NCBI RefSeq assembly: GCF_016907715.1
Contig: NZ_JAFBCM010000001.1
Span: 7,789,420 to 7,853,419 of the forward strand
Source: Tenggerimyces flavus
GTDB lineage: Bacteria > Actinomycetota > Actinomycetes > Propionibacteriales > Actinopolymorphaceae
Direction of reading: 5' to 3'
DNA length: 64,000 nt
This document shows, in pieces, positions 8,669 to 16,365 of the stretch. Below the pieces are notes generated by a model that made no database searches, was not told the DNA's origin, and saw nothing but the letters and a program-made list of their open reading frames with translations. The translations under genes were made by a program, and so were the position numbers. The stretch's first letter is position 1. Every line of letters starts with the position of its first letter.

Positions 8669-10465
8669 GTGATCCACCTGGCGACCGCGTTCCTCGTCGG
8701 ACCAGTCGACGCAGCCCAGCCACCAACGCACGAGGCGCTGGCGGAGCAGTTGCGCACCCTCGGCCTCACCGTCGTGGACGCCGCCGACCCCAGCACGCTG
8801 CACGAGGCGATCCAGACCGCGCCCGAGGGGCGGGTGGCGCTCGTCGACCGCCGCCTGGTCGCCCAGTCGCACGTCCTCCGCCAGATCGTCGCCGACCCGC
8901 GCCCGATCGCCGCCGCCGGACCGGGTGCGGTCGCGGTCGCGCAGGCCGCCCGCGAGCAGCTGCTCACCGCGGTCACGATCGCCGGCGCCGACCCGGACCC
9001 GGACCACATCGCCGCGGCGCTCGCCAGCGAGCTGCCGTTGCAGCGGATCGACCCGGCCCCACTCGTGGCCCAGCTCGCGGCCACGCCGGCCGAAGCCGCC
9101 GAGCTCCGCGCTCAGCTGGACGACAAGACAGAGGAACGGGTCCGCCTCAACCAGGCGGTCAAGGCCGAGGACAGCCTGTTCACCTCGTTCCTCGTCAGCC
9201 CCTGGACCAAGCACGTCGCCCGCTGGTGCGCCCGCGGCGGCATCCGGCCCAACCAGGTCACCTGGGCGTCCGCCGTCGTCGCGCTCGTCGCGGGCGTGCT
9301 CGCCGCGACCGGAACGAGGGCGGGCCTCACCGTCGGCGCGCTCCTGCTGCTGGTCTCGTTCTTCCTCGACTCGATCGACGGCCAGCTGGCGCGCTACACC
9401 TACAACTTCACCAAGCTCGGCAGCTGGCTGGACGCGACGTTCGACAAGGCGAAGGAGTTCGTGTTCTTCGCCGGCCTCGCGTATGGAGCCGCCACCCAAC
9501 CGGGCGACGAGATCTGGCTGCTCGCCGCGAGCGCGGTCGCGTTCCAGGTCGTCCGGCACATGATGCACTTCGCGTACTCCGAGACCAGCGTGGACGCCGG
9601 CGTCGTCACGACCTCGGCCCAGGCCAAGCTGGCGGAGCTGCACTGGACGGTCGGCCTGCGCCGGCTCGCCCTGCTCCCCCAGGGCGAACGCATGCTGCTC
9701 ATCGCCGTACTCACGATCCTCGCTGGCCCCCGCACGATGTTCCTCGTGCTGCTCGGCCTCGGGCTGCTGTCCGCTCTGTACGGGTTCACCGGCCGGATCC
9801 TGCGCAGCCTGCGCAAGATCCGCCGCGGCTGGTCCCAGCACGCGGCCTGGTCGCTCGGCGCGATGGTCGACGTCGGACCTATCGGTTGGCTCTGGCACCA
9901 CGCGCTGCCGGGCCGTTCGCTCCCCTCGCCGCTGGTGACGCTCGTCGCCCTGGTCGTCCTCACCGGCGCGCTGTTGTTCACCCCTTCCGCGGGCGTGATG
10001 TGGATCGTCGTCGGCGTGCTCTGGTACGTCCTGTTGATCTCGTTCGCCAGCCGCCAACCGTTGAACGGATGGGCCGACTGGGTGCTGCCGCCGTCGTACC
10101 GGGCGGCGGAGGCCGCCGTCGCGATCGGTGCGGCGTCAATGCTCGCCCCGCACGCGCTGCCGGCGGCGTTCGCGTACGTCGCCGCCACCTCGTTCCACCA
10201 CTACGACACCGTGTACCGGCTGCGCGGCGCCGAGACCGCGCCACCGCGCTGGTTGGTCGCCGCGACAGGCGGTCACGACGGCCGCATGCTTATCCTTGCG
10301 CTGCTCACCCTTGCCGGATCCGCTTGGCTGGCAGGTGGTCTGATCGTTCTGGCGATCTATCTGGCGGTGTTGTTCGTGGCCGAGAGTGTGGTGAACACCG
10401 CGACATGGGTACGAGGAGAACCGACGCAGCGCATGGCGACGCTGGTGACAGGAGACGGCCGGTGA
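8669..10465 (+). CDS. CDP-alcohol phosphatidyltransferase family protein with DUF5941-type tail
   Basis: A 598-residue protein. Residues 1-160 form a soluble nucleotidyltransferase-like or degenerate N-terminal domain. The CDP-alcohol phosphotransferase signature D-x2-DG-x2-AR-x8-G-x3-D-x3-D is complete from D234 to D259 (D234, D237, A241-R242, G251, D255, D259). A string of membrane helices follows, then a C-terminal membrane domain resembling DUF5941 (GWADWVLPPSYRAAEA...TSFHHYDTVYRLRG). It should condense a CDP-activated alcohol with an acceptor to make a phospholipid or glycopolymer precursor at the membrane. GTG 8669 is the first possible start after an in-frame TGA at 8648. The Wzm/Wzt exporter genes follow 91 nt later, pointing to a wall glycopolymer role. 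Confidence 0.85.
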   Translation: MIHLATAFLVGPVDAAQPPTHEALAEQLRTLGLTVVDAADPSTLHEAIQTAPEGRVALVDRRLVAQSHVLRQIVADPRPIAAAGPGAVAVAQAAREQLLTAVTIAGADPDPDHIAAALASELPLQRIDPAPLVAQLAATPAEAAELRAQLDDKTEERVRLNQAVKAEDSLFTSFLVSPWTKHVARWCARGGIRPNQVTWASAVVALVAGVLAATGTRAGLTVGALLLLVSFFLDSIDGQLARYTYNFTKLGSWLDATFDKAKEFVFFAGLAYGAATQPGDEIWLLAASAVAFQVVRHMMHFAYSETSVDAGVVTTSAQAKLAELHWTVGLRRLALLPQGERMLLIAVLTILAGPRTMFLVLLGLGLLSALYGFTGRILRSLRKIRRGWSQHAAWSLGAMVDVGPIGWLWHHALPGRSLPSPLVTLVALVVLTGALLFTPSAGVMWIVVGVLWYVLLISFASRQPLNGWADWVLPPSYRAAEAAVAIGAASMLAPHALPAAFAYVAATSFHHYDTVYRLRGAETAPPRWLVAATGGHDGRMLILALLTLAGSAWLAGGLIVLAIYLAVLFVAESVVNTATWVRGEPTQRMATLVTGDGR

Positions 10466-10545
10466 ACCGGGACGGCGAAGTGAGGCGTGCCGATAGTTGC
10501 CCAGGGTCATGTCGTACTCTCGTGCGCATGAGTTTGCAGTCGCCC

Positions 10546-10550
10546 GGAGG
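10546..10550 (+). promoter_or_regulatory. Shine-Dalgarno site fixing the start of the Wzm-like gene
   Basis: GGAGG lies 6 nt before GTG 10557. This favours that codon over the in-frame upstream ATG at 10497, which would add 20 residues unlike the family. Confidence 0.6.
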
Positions 10551-10556
10551 CGCTCT

Positions 10557-11420
10557 GTGACGAGTGTCACTGAGACGCCGTCCGAACTGGCACGGCGTTA
10601 CGGCCTCTCGCCGAGCTCGGCCCGCCCACCGTTCTTCAGCTACATCAGGCAGCTGTGGGAGCGGCGGTACTTCATCCGTTCGTTCGCGACCTCGCGCACG
10701 GTCACGATGTACGCGGGCGCCCGCCTCGGCCAGCTGTGGCAGGTCCTCACGCCGCTGCTGAACGCCGCGGTGTACTTCCTGCTGTTCGGCCTGCTGCTGC
10801 AGACCAGTCGGAGCATCCCGAACTTCATCGCGTTCCTCGTGACCGGTGTGTTCGTGTTCTCGTTCACCCAGCGCTCGGTCACGTCCGGCGCGTCGGCCAT
10901 CACCAGCAACCTCGGGCTGATCCGCGCCCTGCACTTCCCGCGCGCGACACTGCCGTTGACGTTGACGCTGATCGAGCTGCAGCAGATGCTGATCTCCGTC
11001 GGCGTGCTCGTCGTGATCGTCCTGCTCACCGGTGAGCCGGTCACCTGGGCGTGGCTGCTGATCATTCCGGCGCTGATCCTGCAGACGATCTTCAACACCG
11101 GGCTGTGCATGGCCCTCGCGCGGATCGGCTCGCGGATGACCGACATCACGCAGCTGCTGCCGTTCATCACCCGGACCTGGCTGTACATGTCCGGCGTGTT
11201 CTTCTCGATCCCGCAGAAGATGCACCATCATCCGAAGCTCCGGGACATCATGATGGGGAACCCGGCAACTGTGTATATCGAGCTCGTTCGGGATGCCTTC
11301 ATGGATCGGCACGACGCGCCCTCCTGGGCATGGTTGGCCGCGATCGTCTGGGCGGTGGTGATGTTCTGTGTCGGGTTCTGGTACTTCTGGCGTGCTGAGG
11401 AGACCTACGGGCGTGGCTGA
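10557..11420 (+). CDS. ABC-2 type polysaccharide/polyol-phosphate export permease (Wzm/TagG-like)
   Basis: A 287-residue permease with a cytoplasmic N-terminus and about six membrane segments. It carries the family hallmarks RYFIRSFATSRTVTMYAGARLGQLWQVLTPLLNAAVYFLLFG and the late GNPATVYIELVRDAF loop. It should form the channel that flips a completed lipid-linked glycopolymer outward. It starts at a GTG with a good ribosome site. Its stop overlaps the ATPase start in GTGGCTGA. The partner ATPase, the upstream CDP-alcohol transferase and nearby GT2 and LCP genes define an envelope-polymer locus. Confidence 0.9.
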   Translation: MTSVTETPSELARRYGLSPSSARPPFFSYIRQLWERRYFIRSFATSRTVTMYAGARLGQLWQVLTPLLNAAVYFLLFGLLLQTSRSIPNFIAFLVTGVFVFSFTQRSVTSGASAITSNLGLIRALHFPRATLPLTLTLIELQQMLISVGVLVVIVLLTGEPVTWAWLLIIPALILQTIFNTGLCMALARIGSRMTDITQLLPFITRTWLYMSGVFFSIPQKMHHHPKLRDIMMGNPATVYIELVRDAFMDRHDAPSWAWLAAIVWAVVMFCVGFWYFWRAEETYGRG

Positions 11421-12189
11421 GGTCGTACCTACCGACGAGCGGGCGCCGACCGTCGTGGTCGACGACCTGCACGTCGTCTACCGCGTCTTCGGCGCGGGAA
11501 CGGGTGGCAAGGGCACCGCTCCGGCGGCCCTCCGGCGCCTGGTGCGCCGCCAGTCGTCCCCGGTGCTGCGCGAGGTGCACGCGATCCGCGGCATCTCGTT
11601 CACGTCGTACCACGGCGAGTCGGTCGGCCTGATCGGCCGGAACGGCTCGGGCAAGAGCACGCTGCTGAAGGCGATCGCCGGTTTGCTCCCGCCGACGAAG
11701 GGTGCGGTGTTCACCGACGGGCAACCGTCGCTGCTCGGGGTGAACGCGGCGTTGATGAACGACCTCACCGGCGAGCGGAACGTCGTCCTGGGCTGCCTCG
11801 CGATGGGCATGACGCCCGCCGAGGTGAAGGAGAAGTACGACAGCATCGTCGAGTTCTCCGGCATCGGCGAGTTCATCGACCTGCCGATGCGGACGTACTC
11901 CTCGGGCATGGGTTCGCGGCTGCGGTTCGCGATCGCGGCGGCGAAGAAGCACGACGTGCTGCTGATCGACGAGGCGCTGGCGACCGGCGACGCGGAGTTC
12001 CGGCGGCGTTCGGAGGAACGCATCCGTGAGCTGCGCGACGAGGCTGGCACGGTGTTCCTGGTCAGTCACGGCCTCGACGTGATCACCGCGACCTGCGATC
12101 GGGCGATCTGGCTGGAAAAGGGCGAGATCAAGATGGACGACGACGCCGCCACCGTGGTCAAGGCGTACATCGCCGACACCGGCGGCTGA
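11413..12189 (+). CDS. ABC transporter ATPase for glycopolymer export (Wzt/TagH-like)
   Basis: A 258-residue ATPase with Walker A GRNGSGKST, the Wzt/TagH-type signature YSSGMGSRLRFA, Walker B VLLIDEALATGD and H-loop LVSHG. The unusual signature and the insertion before Walker A (VFGAGTGGKGTAP...RQSSPVLREVHAI) are characteristic of teichoic-acid and O-antigen exporters. There is no C-terminal carbohydrate-binding domain. GTG 11413 overlaps the permease stop by 8 nt. The next gene begins at the base after its stop, so three genes are tightly coupled. Confidence 0.92.
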   Translation: MAEVVPTDERAPTVVVDDLHVVYRVFGAGTGGKGTAPAALRRLVRRQSSPVLREVHAIRGISFTSYHGESVGLIGRNGSGKSTLLKAIAGLLPPTKGAVFTDGQPSLLGVNAALMNDLTGERNVVLGCLAMGMTPAEVKEKYDSIVEFSGIGEFIDLPMRTYSSGMGSRLRFAIAAAKKHDVLLIDEALATGDAEFRRRSEERIRELRDEAGTVFLVSHGLDVITATCDRAIWLEKGEIKMDDDAATVVKAYIADTGG

Positions 12190-13539
12190 GTGCCGCTCAG
12201 GCTCGCTCCACGCGCCTCATCGGCGTTGGATCACGCCGAACGACTCGCTTCTGGCGGGCCGATCGTGCCTGCTCAGCTGCTCGAGGGCCTGCTGTCCGAG
12301 CCCGACGGGATTGCCGCTTCGGCGCTTCTGGCGTTGGGCCTCCGGCTCTCGCCTGCCGGCGTCGCGCATGACCGTGCGGGCTGGGAGGCGCTGGCCGCGG
12401 ACGAGGCCTTCGTCCGGGACACGAGCATCGTGGGCACCGAGCATCTGCTGCTGGCGTTGCTGTCCTCGCTGCCCGGTGACTGGCGTGCGCTGCGGGCGCA
12501 GCTCCTGCAGTGCCAGCACGCGTTGTCGCCTGGCGGAGTCTGGGAGGCGGCCGAGACGTACCCGTTCTCCTCGCTGGCACCTTGCGCAGCCGAACACCCG
12601 GTGATCACGCCGCTGGTCGCGGCTGAGCCCGCCGTCGGCGTCTCGGTGGCGTCCACGAACGGTGAGGCCGCCTGCTACGGCTGGGCCGACGTCGCGCGCG
12701 AACGGCCCGTGGAGCCGACCACGCCGTTCCGGATCTGCTCCATCTCGAAGATCGCCACCGCGCTGCTCCTGCTCCGGCTGCAGGAGACCGGTCTGGTCGC
12801 TCTCGACGATCCCGCCACGACGTACCTGCGTGCCTTCCCGTTGCTCGATCCCGAGGGCGAACCGTCGGCGGTGACGCTGCGGGAGCTGCTCACGCACACC
12901 GCGGGCATGCCGCCTGGCGTCGGGCTGCGGCACTACCTCGGGCCGGTGCCCGCGCCGGCCGAGTCCTTCGCCGAGGGCATCCGCGCCGTCCGGCCAGCGG
13001 GCAGCTTCGCGTACAGCAACCTCGGCTTCGTCGCGCTCGGTCAGGTGGCCGCGGACGTTCTCGGGCGCTCGTACGCCGAGGCCGTGACGTCGTGGGTACT
13101 GGAACCGCTCGGGCTGTCGGACGTTGCCGTCGCGCCGGTGCTGCCGGACGACGCGGCCCGGGGCTACGTGGTCGACGCGGGTCAGCTCGTGCTGGTCCGC
13201 AGCAGCGCGATCCTCGCCCAGGGCGCCGGCGAGCTCGTCTGCTCCGCCTCCTCCGCCGCCCGCCTCGCCGCGGCGGTCATGACCGACGAGCTGATCTCGG
13301 CACGTTCACGCGAGGATCTGCTGGGCCGGTACGTCGTCCAGCCGTCCGGGCGGTGGCAGGGTCTCGCGGTCCGCGTCGAGGACCGGGACGGCATGCTCGT
13401 CGCGTACCACGGCGGGAACTGGCCCGGCTACACCGCTGCCGTCTACGCCGCCGACGACGGGCACGCGGTCGCGGCGCTCGCGAACACGAATGTCTCGCTG
13501 CTGAAGGGTTTCCTGCACGCCGCGTTCGTCGGCAGCTAG
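12190..13539 (+). CDS. Clp-N-like domain fused to a beta-lactamase-fold serine hydrolase
   Basis: Of 449 residues, roughly 1-110 resemble the Clp repeat (R) domain of ClpA/ClpC: HAERLASGGPIVPAQLLEGLL followed by VGTEHLLLALLSS. The rest is a class C beta-lactamase/DD-peptidase fold with S184-I-S-K187 as the SxxK motif, YSN in FAYSNLGF, and a late HGGNWPGY replacing the KTG box. There is no signal peptide, so it should act in the cytosol. GTG starts directly after the Wzt stop (TGAGTG). The coupling to a glycopolymer exporter is suggestive of a processing or control role, but the substrate is unknown. A copy of the ATGATCATG element follows. Confidence 0.82.
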   Translation: MPLRLAPRASSALDHAERLASGGPIVPAQLLEGLLSEPDGIAASALLALGLRLSPAGVAHDRAGWEALAADEAFVRDTSIVGTEHLLLALLSSLPGDWRALRAQLLQCQHALSPGGVWEAAETYPFSSLAPCAAEHPVITPLVAAEPAVGVSVASTNGEAACYGWADVARERPVEPTTPFRICSISKIATALLLLRLQETGLVALDDPATTYLRAFPLLDPEGEPSAVTLRELLTHTAGMPPGVGLRHYLGPVPAPAESFAEGIRAVRPAGSFAYSNLGFVALGQVAADVLGRSYAEAVTSWVLEPLGLSDVAVAPVLPDDAARGYVVDAGQLVLVRSSAILAQGAGELVCSASSAARLAAAVMTDELISARSREDLLGRYVVQPSGRWQGLAVRVEDRDGMLVAYHGGNWPGYTAAVYAADDGHAVAALANTNVSLLKGFLHAAFVGS

Positions 13540-13570
13540 GGCGTCCCGTCCGACCACCCGCCCGTGGTCG

Positions 13571-13652
13571 CCTTACACGGCCGGTGGCCCCTCTACCTGG
13601 CGTCCACCCCACGTAAAGGGGCCAATGATCATGTAAACATGATCATTGGCCC
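13571..13652 (+). repeat. ATGATCATG palindromic element, copy 1
   Basis: The element reads CCTTAC, then TGGCCCC (13585-13591), then the shared block ACCTGGCGTCCACCCCACG, then GGGGCCA (13618-13624). The last overlaps the start of a palindrome with 15-bp arms GGCCAATGATCATGT and ACATGATCATTGGCC (13620-13651) around AA. Two mutually exclusive hairpins are possible because GGGGCCA can pair left or join the palindrome. It lies between the convergent hydrolase-fusion and GT2 genes. Confidence 0.85.
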
Positions 13653-13682
13653 GGGTGCTCGACCGGCGGATACGGTCGGCGG

Positions 13683-14774
13683 CTAGGGCGTCTCGTCCGG
13701 CCGCTCGTGCTCGCCCAGCGAGCGCGGGCTGGTGAGGAAGCCCCAGCCCCAGGTCAGGTGCATGGTCGCGATCACGACCGGCAGCCACAGCCGCGCCCGC
13801 CAGTTCAGGCCGCGGCTCTCGACGAGCGAGCCAAGCACGATCGCGAGCGCGTACCCCACCGGCAGCACGAAGCCCAGCAACAGCAGCGACATCCGGGTTA
13901 CCGCGCCGACCAGGCCGAGCAGCGTCCCGACCAGCACCGCGAGGGAGGCCGTCGGCGCCGCCAGGTAGCGCAGCGACGAGGTGCCCCGGTGCGTACGCGT
14001 CACCACGCGCCGCCAGCGACCGGTCAGGTAGAACTGCCGCGCCAGCGCACGGACGTTCGGCCGCGGCCGGTACGTCACCCGCAGGTCCGGCGAGAACCAC
14101 ACCGTGCCGCCGCTGCGACGGATCCGGTAGTTCAGCTCCCAGTCCTGCGCGCGGACGAACGTCTCGTCGTACCCGCCCAGCTTGTCCAACGTCGACCGCC
14201 GGAACACCCCGAGGTACACCGAGTCGACCGGCCCGGCGCCACCACCGAGGTGGAAACGCGCCCCGCCGATCCCCAGCGCCGACGTCATCGCCCGCGCGAC
14301 GGCCTGCTCGAACGGGGTCAAACCCTCGGCAGCCATCACGCCGCCCACGTTGTCCGCGCCGGTCTCCTCGAGCACCTCGACCGCGCGCTTGATGTATCCG
14401 GGCGAGAGGATCCCATGCCCGTCCACCCGCATCACGATCCCGTGCTGGGCTTGCCGAATCGCCGCGTTCAGTCCGCTGGGCGTGATCCCGCGCGGGTTGT
14501 CGATCAACCGCACGCGCGGGTCGGCCGTCACGATCTCCTGCGCGATCTCGTGGGTACGGTCCGTGGACGGACCGACCGCGATCACGATCTCGAGCGGGCC
14601 TGGGTAGTCCTGGGCGAGCACCTTGTTGACCGAGTCGCGCAGGAAGCGTTCCTCGTTCAGTACCGGCATCACGACAGAGACCGGCGGCCAAGTAGCCCGC
14701 GCGGTATCGGAGTCTCGTGTCACGACACCGGTCTCCTCGACTGTCTCCATAGCGTCCGCCAACCTATCTGGCAT
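13683..14774 (-). CDS. Family 2 glycosyltransferase (ExoA-like)
   Basis: A 363-residue membrane-bound GT-A enzyme. The nucleotide-sugar fold begins VSVVMPVLNEERFLRDSV, with the VGPSTDRTHEI stretch, DXD-equivalent VDGHG, the acceptor-side GYDETFVRAQDWELNYR (ED/QDW motif near residue 210), and two or three C-terminal membrane helices. Similarity in layout to succinoglycan transferase ExoA suggests processive or lipid-linked sugar addition at the inner face of the membrane. An internal ATG at 14750 preceded by TAGGTT is an alternative start, because the first eight residues are not family-like. It converges on the Wzt operon. Confidence 0.88.
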   Translation of the reverse strand: MPDRLADAMETVEETGVVTRDSDTARATWPPVSVVMPVLNEERFLRDSVNKVLAQDYPGPLEIVIAVGPSTDRTHEIAQEIVTADPRVRLIDNPRGITPSGLNAAIRQAQHGIVMRVDGHGILSPGYIKRAVEVLEETGADNVGGVMAAEGLTPFEQAVARAMTSALGIGGARFHLGGGAGPVDSVYLGVFRRSTLDKLGGYDETFVRAQDWELNYRIRRSGGTVWFSPDLRVTYRPRPNVRALARQFYLTGRWRRVVTRTHRGTSSLRYLAAPTASLAVLVGTLLGLVGAVTRMSLLLLGFVLPVGYALAIVLGSLVESRGLNWRARLWLPVVIATMHLTWGWGFLTSPRSLGEHERPDETP

Positions 14775-14824
14775 CCCTGACCGACCCGTCGCCGGGCCAA
14801 TTGTGACGGAGTAGGGACGCAGGG

Positions 14825-16243
14825 TCAGGCTGCCGCGCAGACAGAGTTGAGGTCGCCGACCGGTTCGGGAGACTTTGTCCCGTTTGATTTTATCGATTTG
14901 GACGGCTGGGGTGCCTTCACCGGCTTCTTCGCCGCCGTCGGGGTGGGAACGACGCCGTTCGACGCATCGATCGCGCTTCGGACCTTCGACTGGATCAGCG
15001 TGACGTTCGGGTGCGACGCGCGGATCAGCGGCGGGACGAACTGCACCGAGGTGATCTTCTGCTTCTTCACCCGCATCGAGAGGTCGACGAACTTCCCCAG
15101 CTCCGAGCTCGGGATGTCGGTCGACATCACCTGCTTGCCGGCCTTCGCGATCGCCTGGAACTTCAGCAGCACGGTGCCGGGATCCAGCTGGTCCAGCATC
15201 GCCGCCATCACGCAGCGCTGCCTGGCCATCCGGTCGTAGTCGCTCGAGCCCGTCCGGGACCGGGCGTACCAGAGCGAGCGGTACCCGTCGAGCTTCTGCT
15301 TGCCGGCCTTGATCGTGCCGCTGCGTTCGCTGCCGATGCCGCCGATCGGGACGTTCTTCTTGACGTCGATCGTCAGCCCGCCCACCGCGTCGACGAGCTG
15401 CCGGAAGCCGAACAGGTCGATGAGCACGTAATAGTTGACCGGCAACCCGGTGAGTCCGCTGATCGCGTCCTTGGTGGCGACGATCCCGGGGTCCGGTACG
15501 CCGGGGAACAGCTCCTTGTGGTCGTTCGCCCAGGTGTAGACGGCGTTGAGCAGGCAGCTGTCGCAGTGGAACCCGTTCGGGAACTGCTCGTGCATCACGG
15601 TGCCGCGCGGGAACGGGACGCGCTGCAGGTTGCGCGGGAAGCTGAACATCGCGGTGTGGCCGGTGTCCTCGTCGACCGAGACCAGCGTGATGCTGTCGGG
15701 ACGGAGGCCCTCGCGGTCGGGGCCGGCGTCGCCGCCGAGCAGCAGGATGTTGTAGCGGCCGGCGTTCGGGTCGGACTTCTTGCCCGCGCCGAAGATTCCG
15801 TCGATCGACTCGCGGGCGACCGCGACGTACTGCGACCCGAGCAGCAGGGCGCCGACGCAGACGAGCGACATGGTGGCGGTGGCGATCGTCGCGGTGAGGC
15901 GCTGCTTGCGTTCGAGGCCGAGCGGCCGGCCGAGGCGCCAGGCGTCGATGAACAGCAGCAGCCAGCCGACGGCGAAGATCAGCAGAACGATGCGGAGCAC
16001 GGCGAGCACGGCGGAGTTGGTGAACAGGCCGACGAGCAGGTTGGGGGCGAGCCAGGCGAGCAGTGCGGCGAGGGCTCCGACGCCGAGGACGCCGAGCAGG
16101 ACACGTACGGCGAACCGTCCGACCGCCTTGTTGCCGGCGACGAGCTGAGCCGTCCCGGGGGCGAACAACGTCATCAACAGCAGCGTGATGCTCCGGCGGA
16201 ATCGCACCCGCGACGAGTGCCCCTGGAGGTCCTCCTCCTGCAT
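14825..16243 (-). CDS. LytR-CpsA-Psr (LCP) family glycopolymer ligase with a four-helix N-terminus
   Basis: A 472-residue protein. The first 160 residues carry about four membrane helices (SITLLLMTLFAPG, VRVLLGVLGVGALAALLAWLA, AVLRIVLLIFAVGWLLLFIDAW, TATMSLVCVGALLLG) instead of the usual single anchor. The extracellular LCP domain follows: YNILLLGGDAG, RPDSITLVSV, FSFPRNLQRVPFP, GLPVNYYVLIDLFGFRQLVDAVGG, and YRSLWYARSRTGSSDYDRMARQRCV. Such enzymes attach glycopolymers such as teichoic acids or arabinogalactan to peptidoglycan. It is divergent from a second LCP gene across 122 bp. Confidence 0.92.
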   Translation of the reverse strand: MQEEDLQGHSSRVRFRRSITLLLMTLFAPGTAQLVAGNKAVGRFAVRVLLGVLGVGALAALLAWLAPNLLVGLFTNSAVLAVLRIVLLIFAVGWLLLFIDAWRLGRPLGLERKQRLTATIATATMSLVCVGALLLGSQYVAVARESIDGIFGAGKKSDPNAGRYNILLLGGDAGPDREGLRPDSITLVSVDEDTGHTAMFSFPRNLQRVPFPRGTVMHEQFPNGFHCDSCLLNAVYTWANDHKELFPGVPDPGIVATKDAISGLTGLPVNYYVLIDLFGFRQLVDAVGGLTIDVKKNVPIGGIGSERSGTIKAGKQKLDGYRSLWYARSRTGSSDYDRMARQRCVMAAMLDQLDPGTVLLKFQAIAKAGKQVMSTDIPSSELGKFVDLSMRVKKQKITSVQFVPPLIRASHPNVTLIQSKVRSAIDASNGVVPTPTAAKKPVKAPQPSKSIKSNGTKSPEPVGDLNSVCAAA

Positions 16244-16352
16244 GCCCCTGCCCCGTTCGATCTACTCTCCGTGATGTTCGTGACTGTCAGTATTTGCACA
16301 GCGGATCGGAACTTCGGGGGTGCCACGCCGAGTGGTGGGATCTCAATCCGGG

Positions 16353-16358
16353 TAGCGT
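16353..16358 (+). promoter_or_regulatory. -10 box of the second LCP gene (leaderless)
   Basis: TAGCGT with 7 nt to ATG 16366. It supports that start over an in-frame codon 72 nt upstream. Confidence 0.55.
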
Positions 16359-16365
16359 GACCGGC

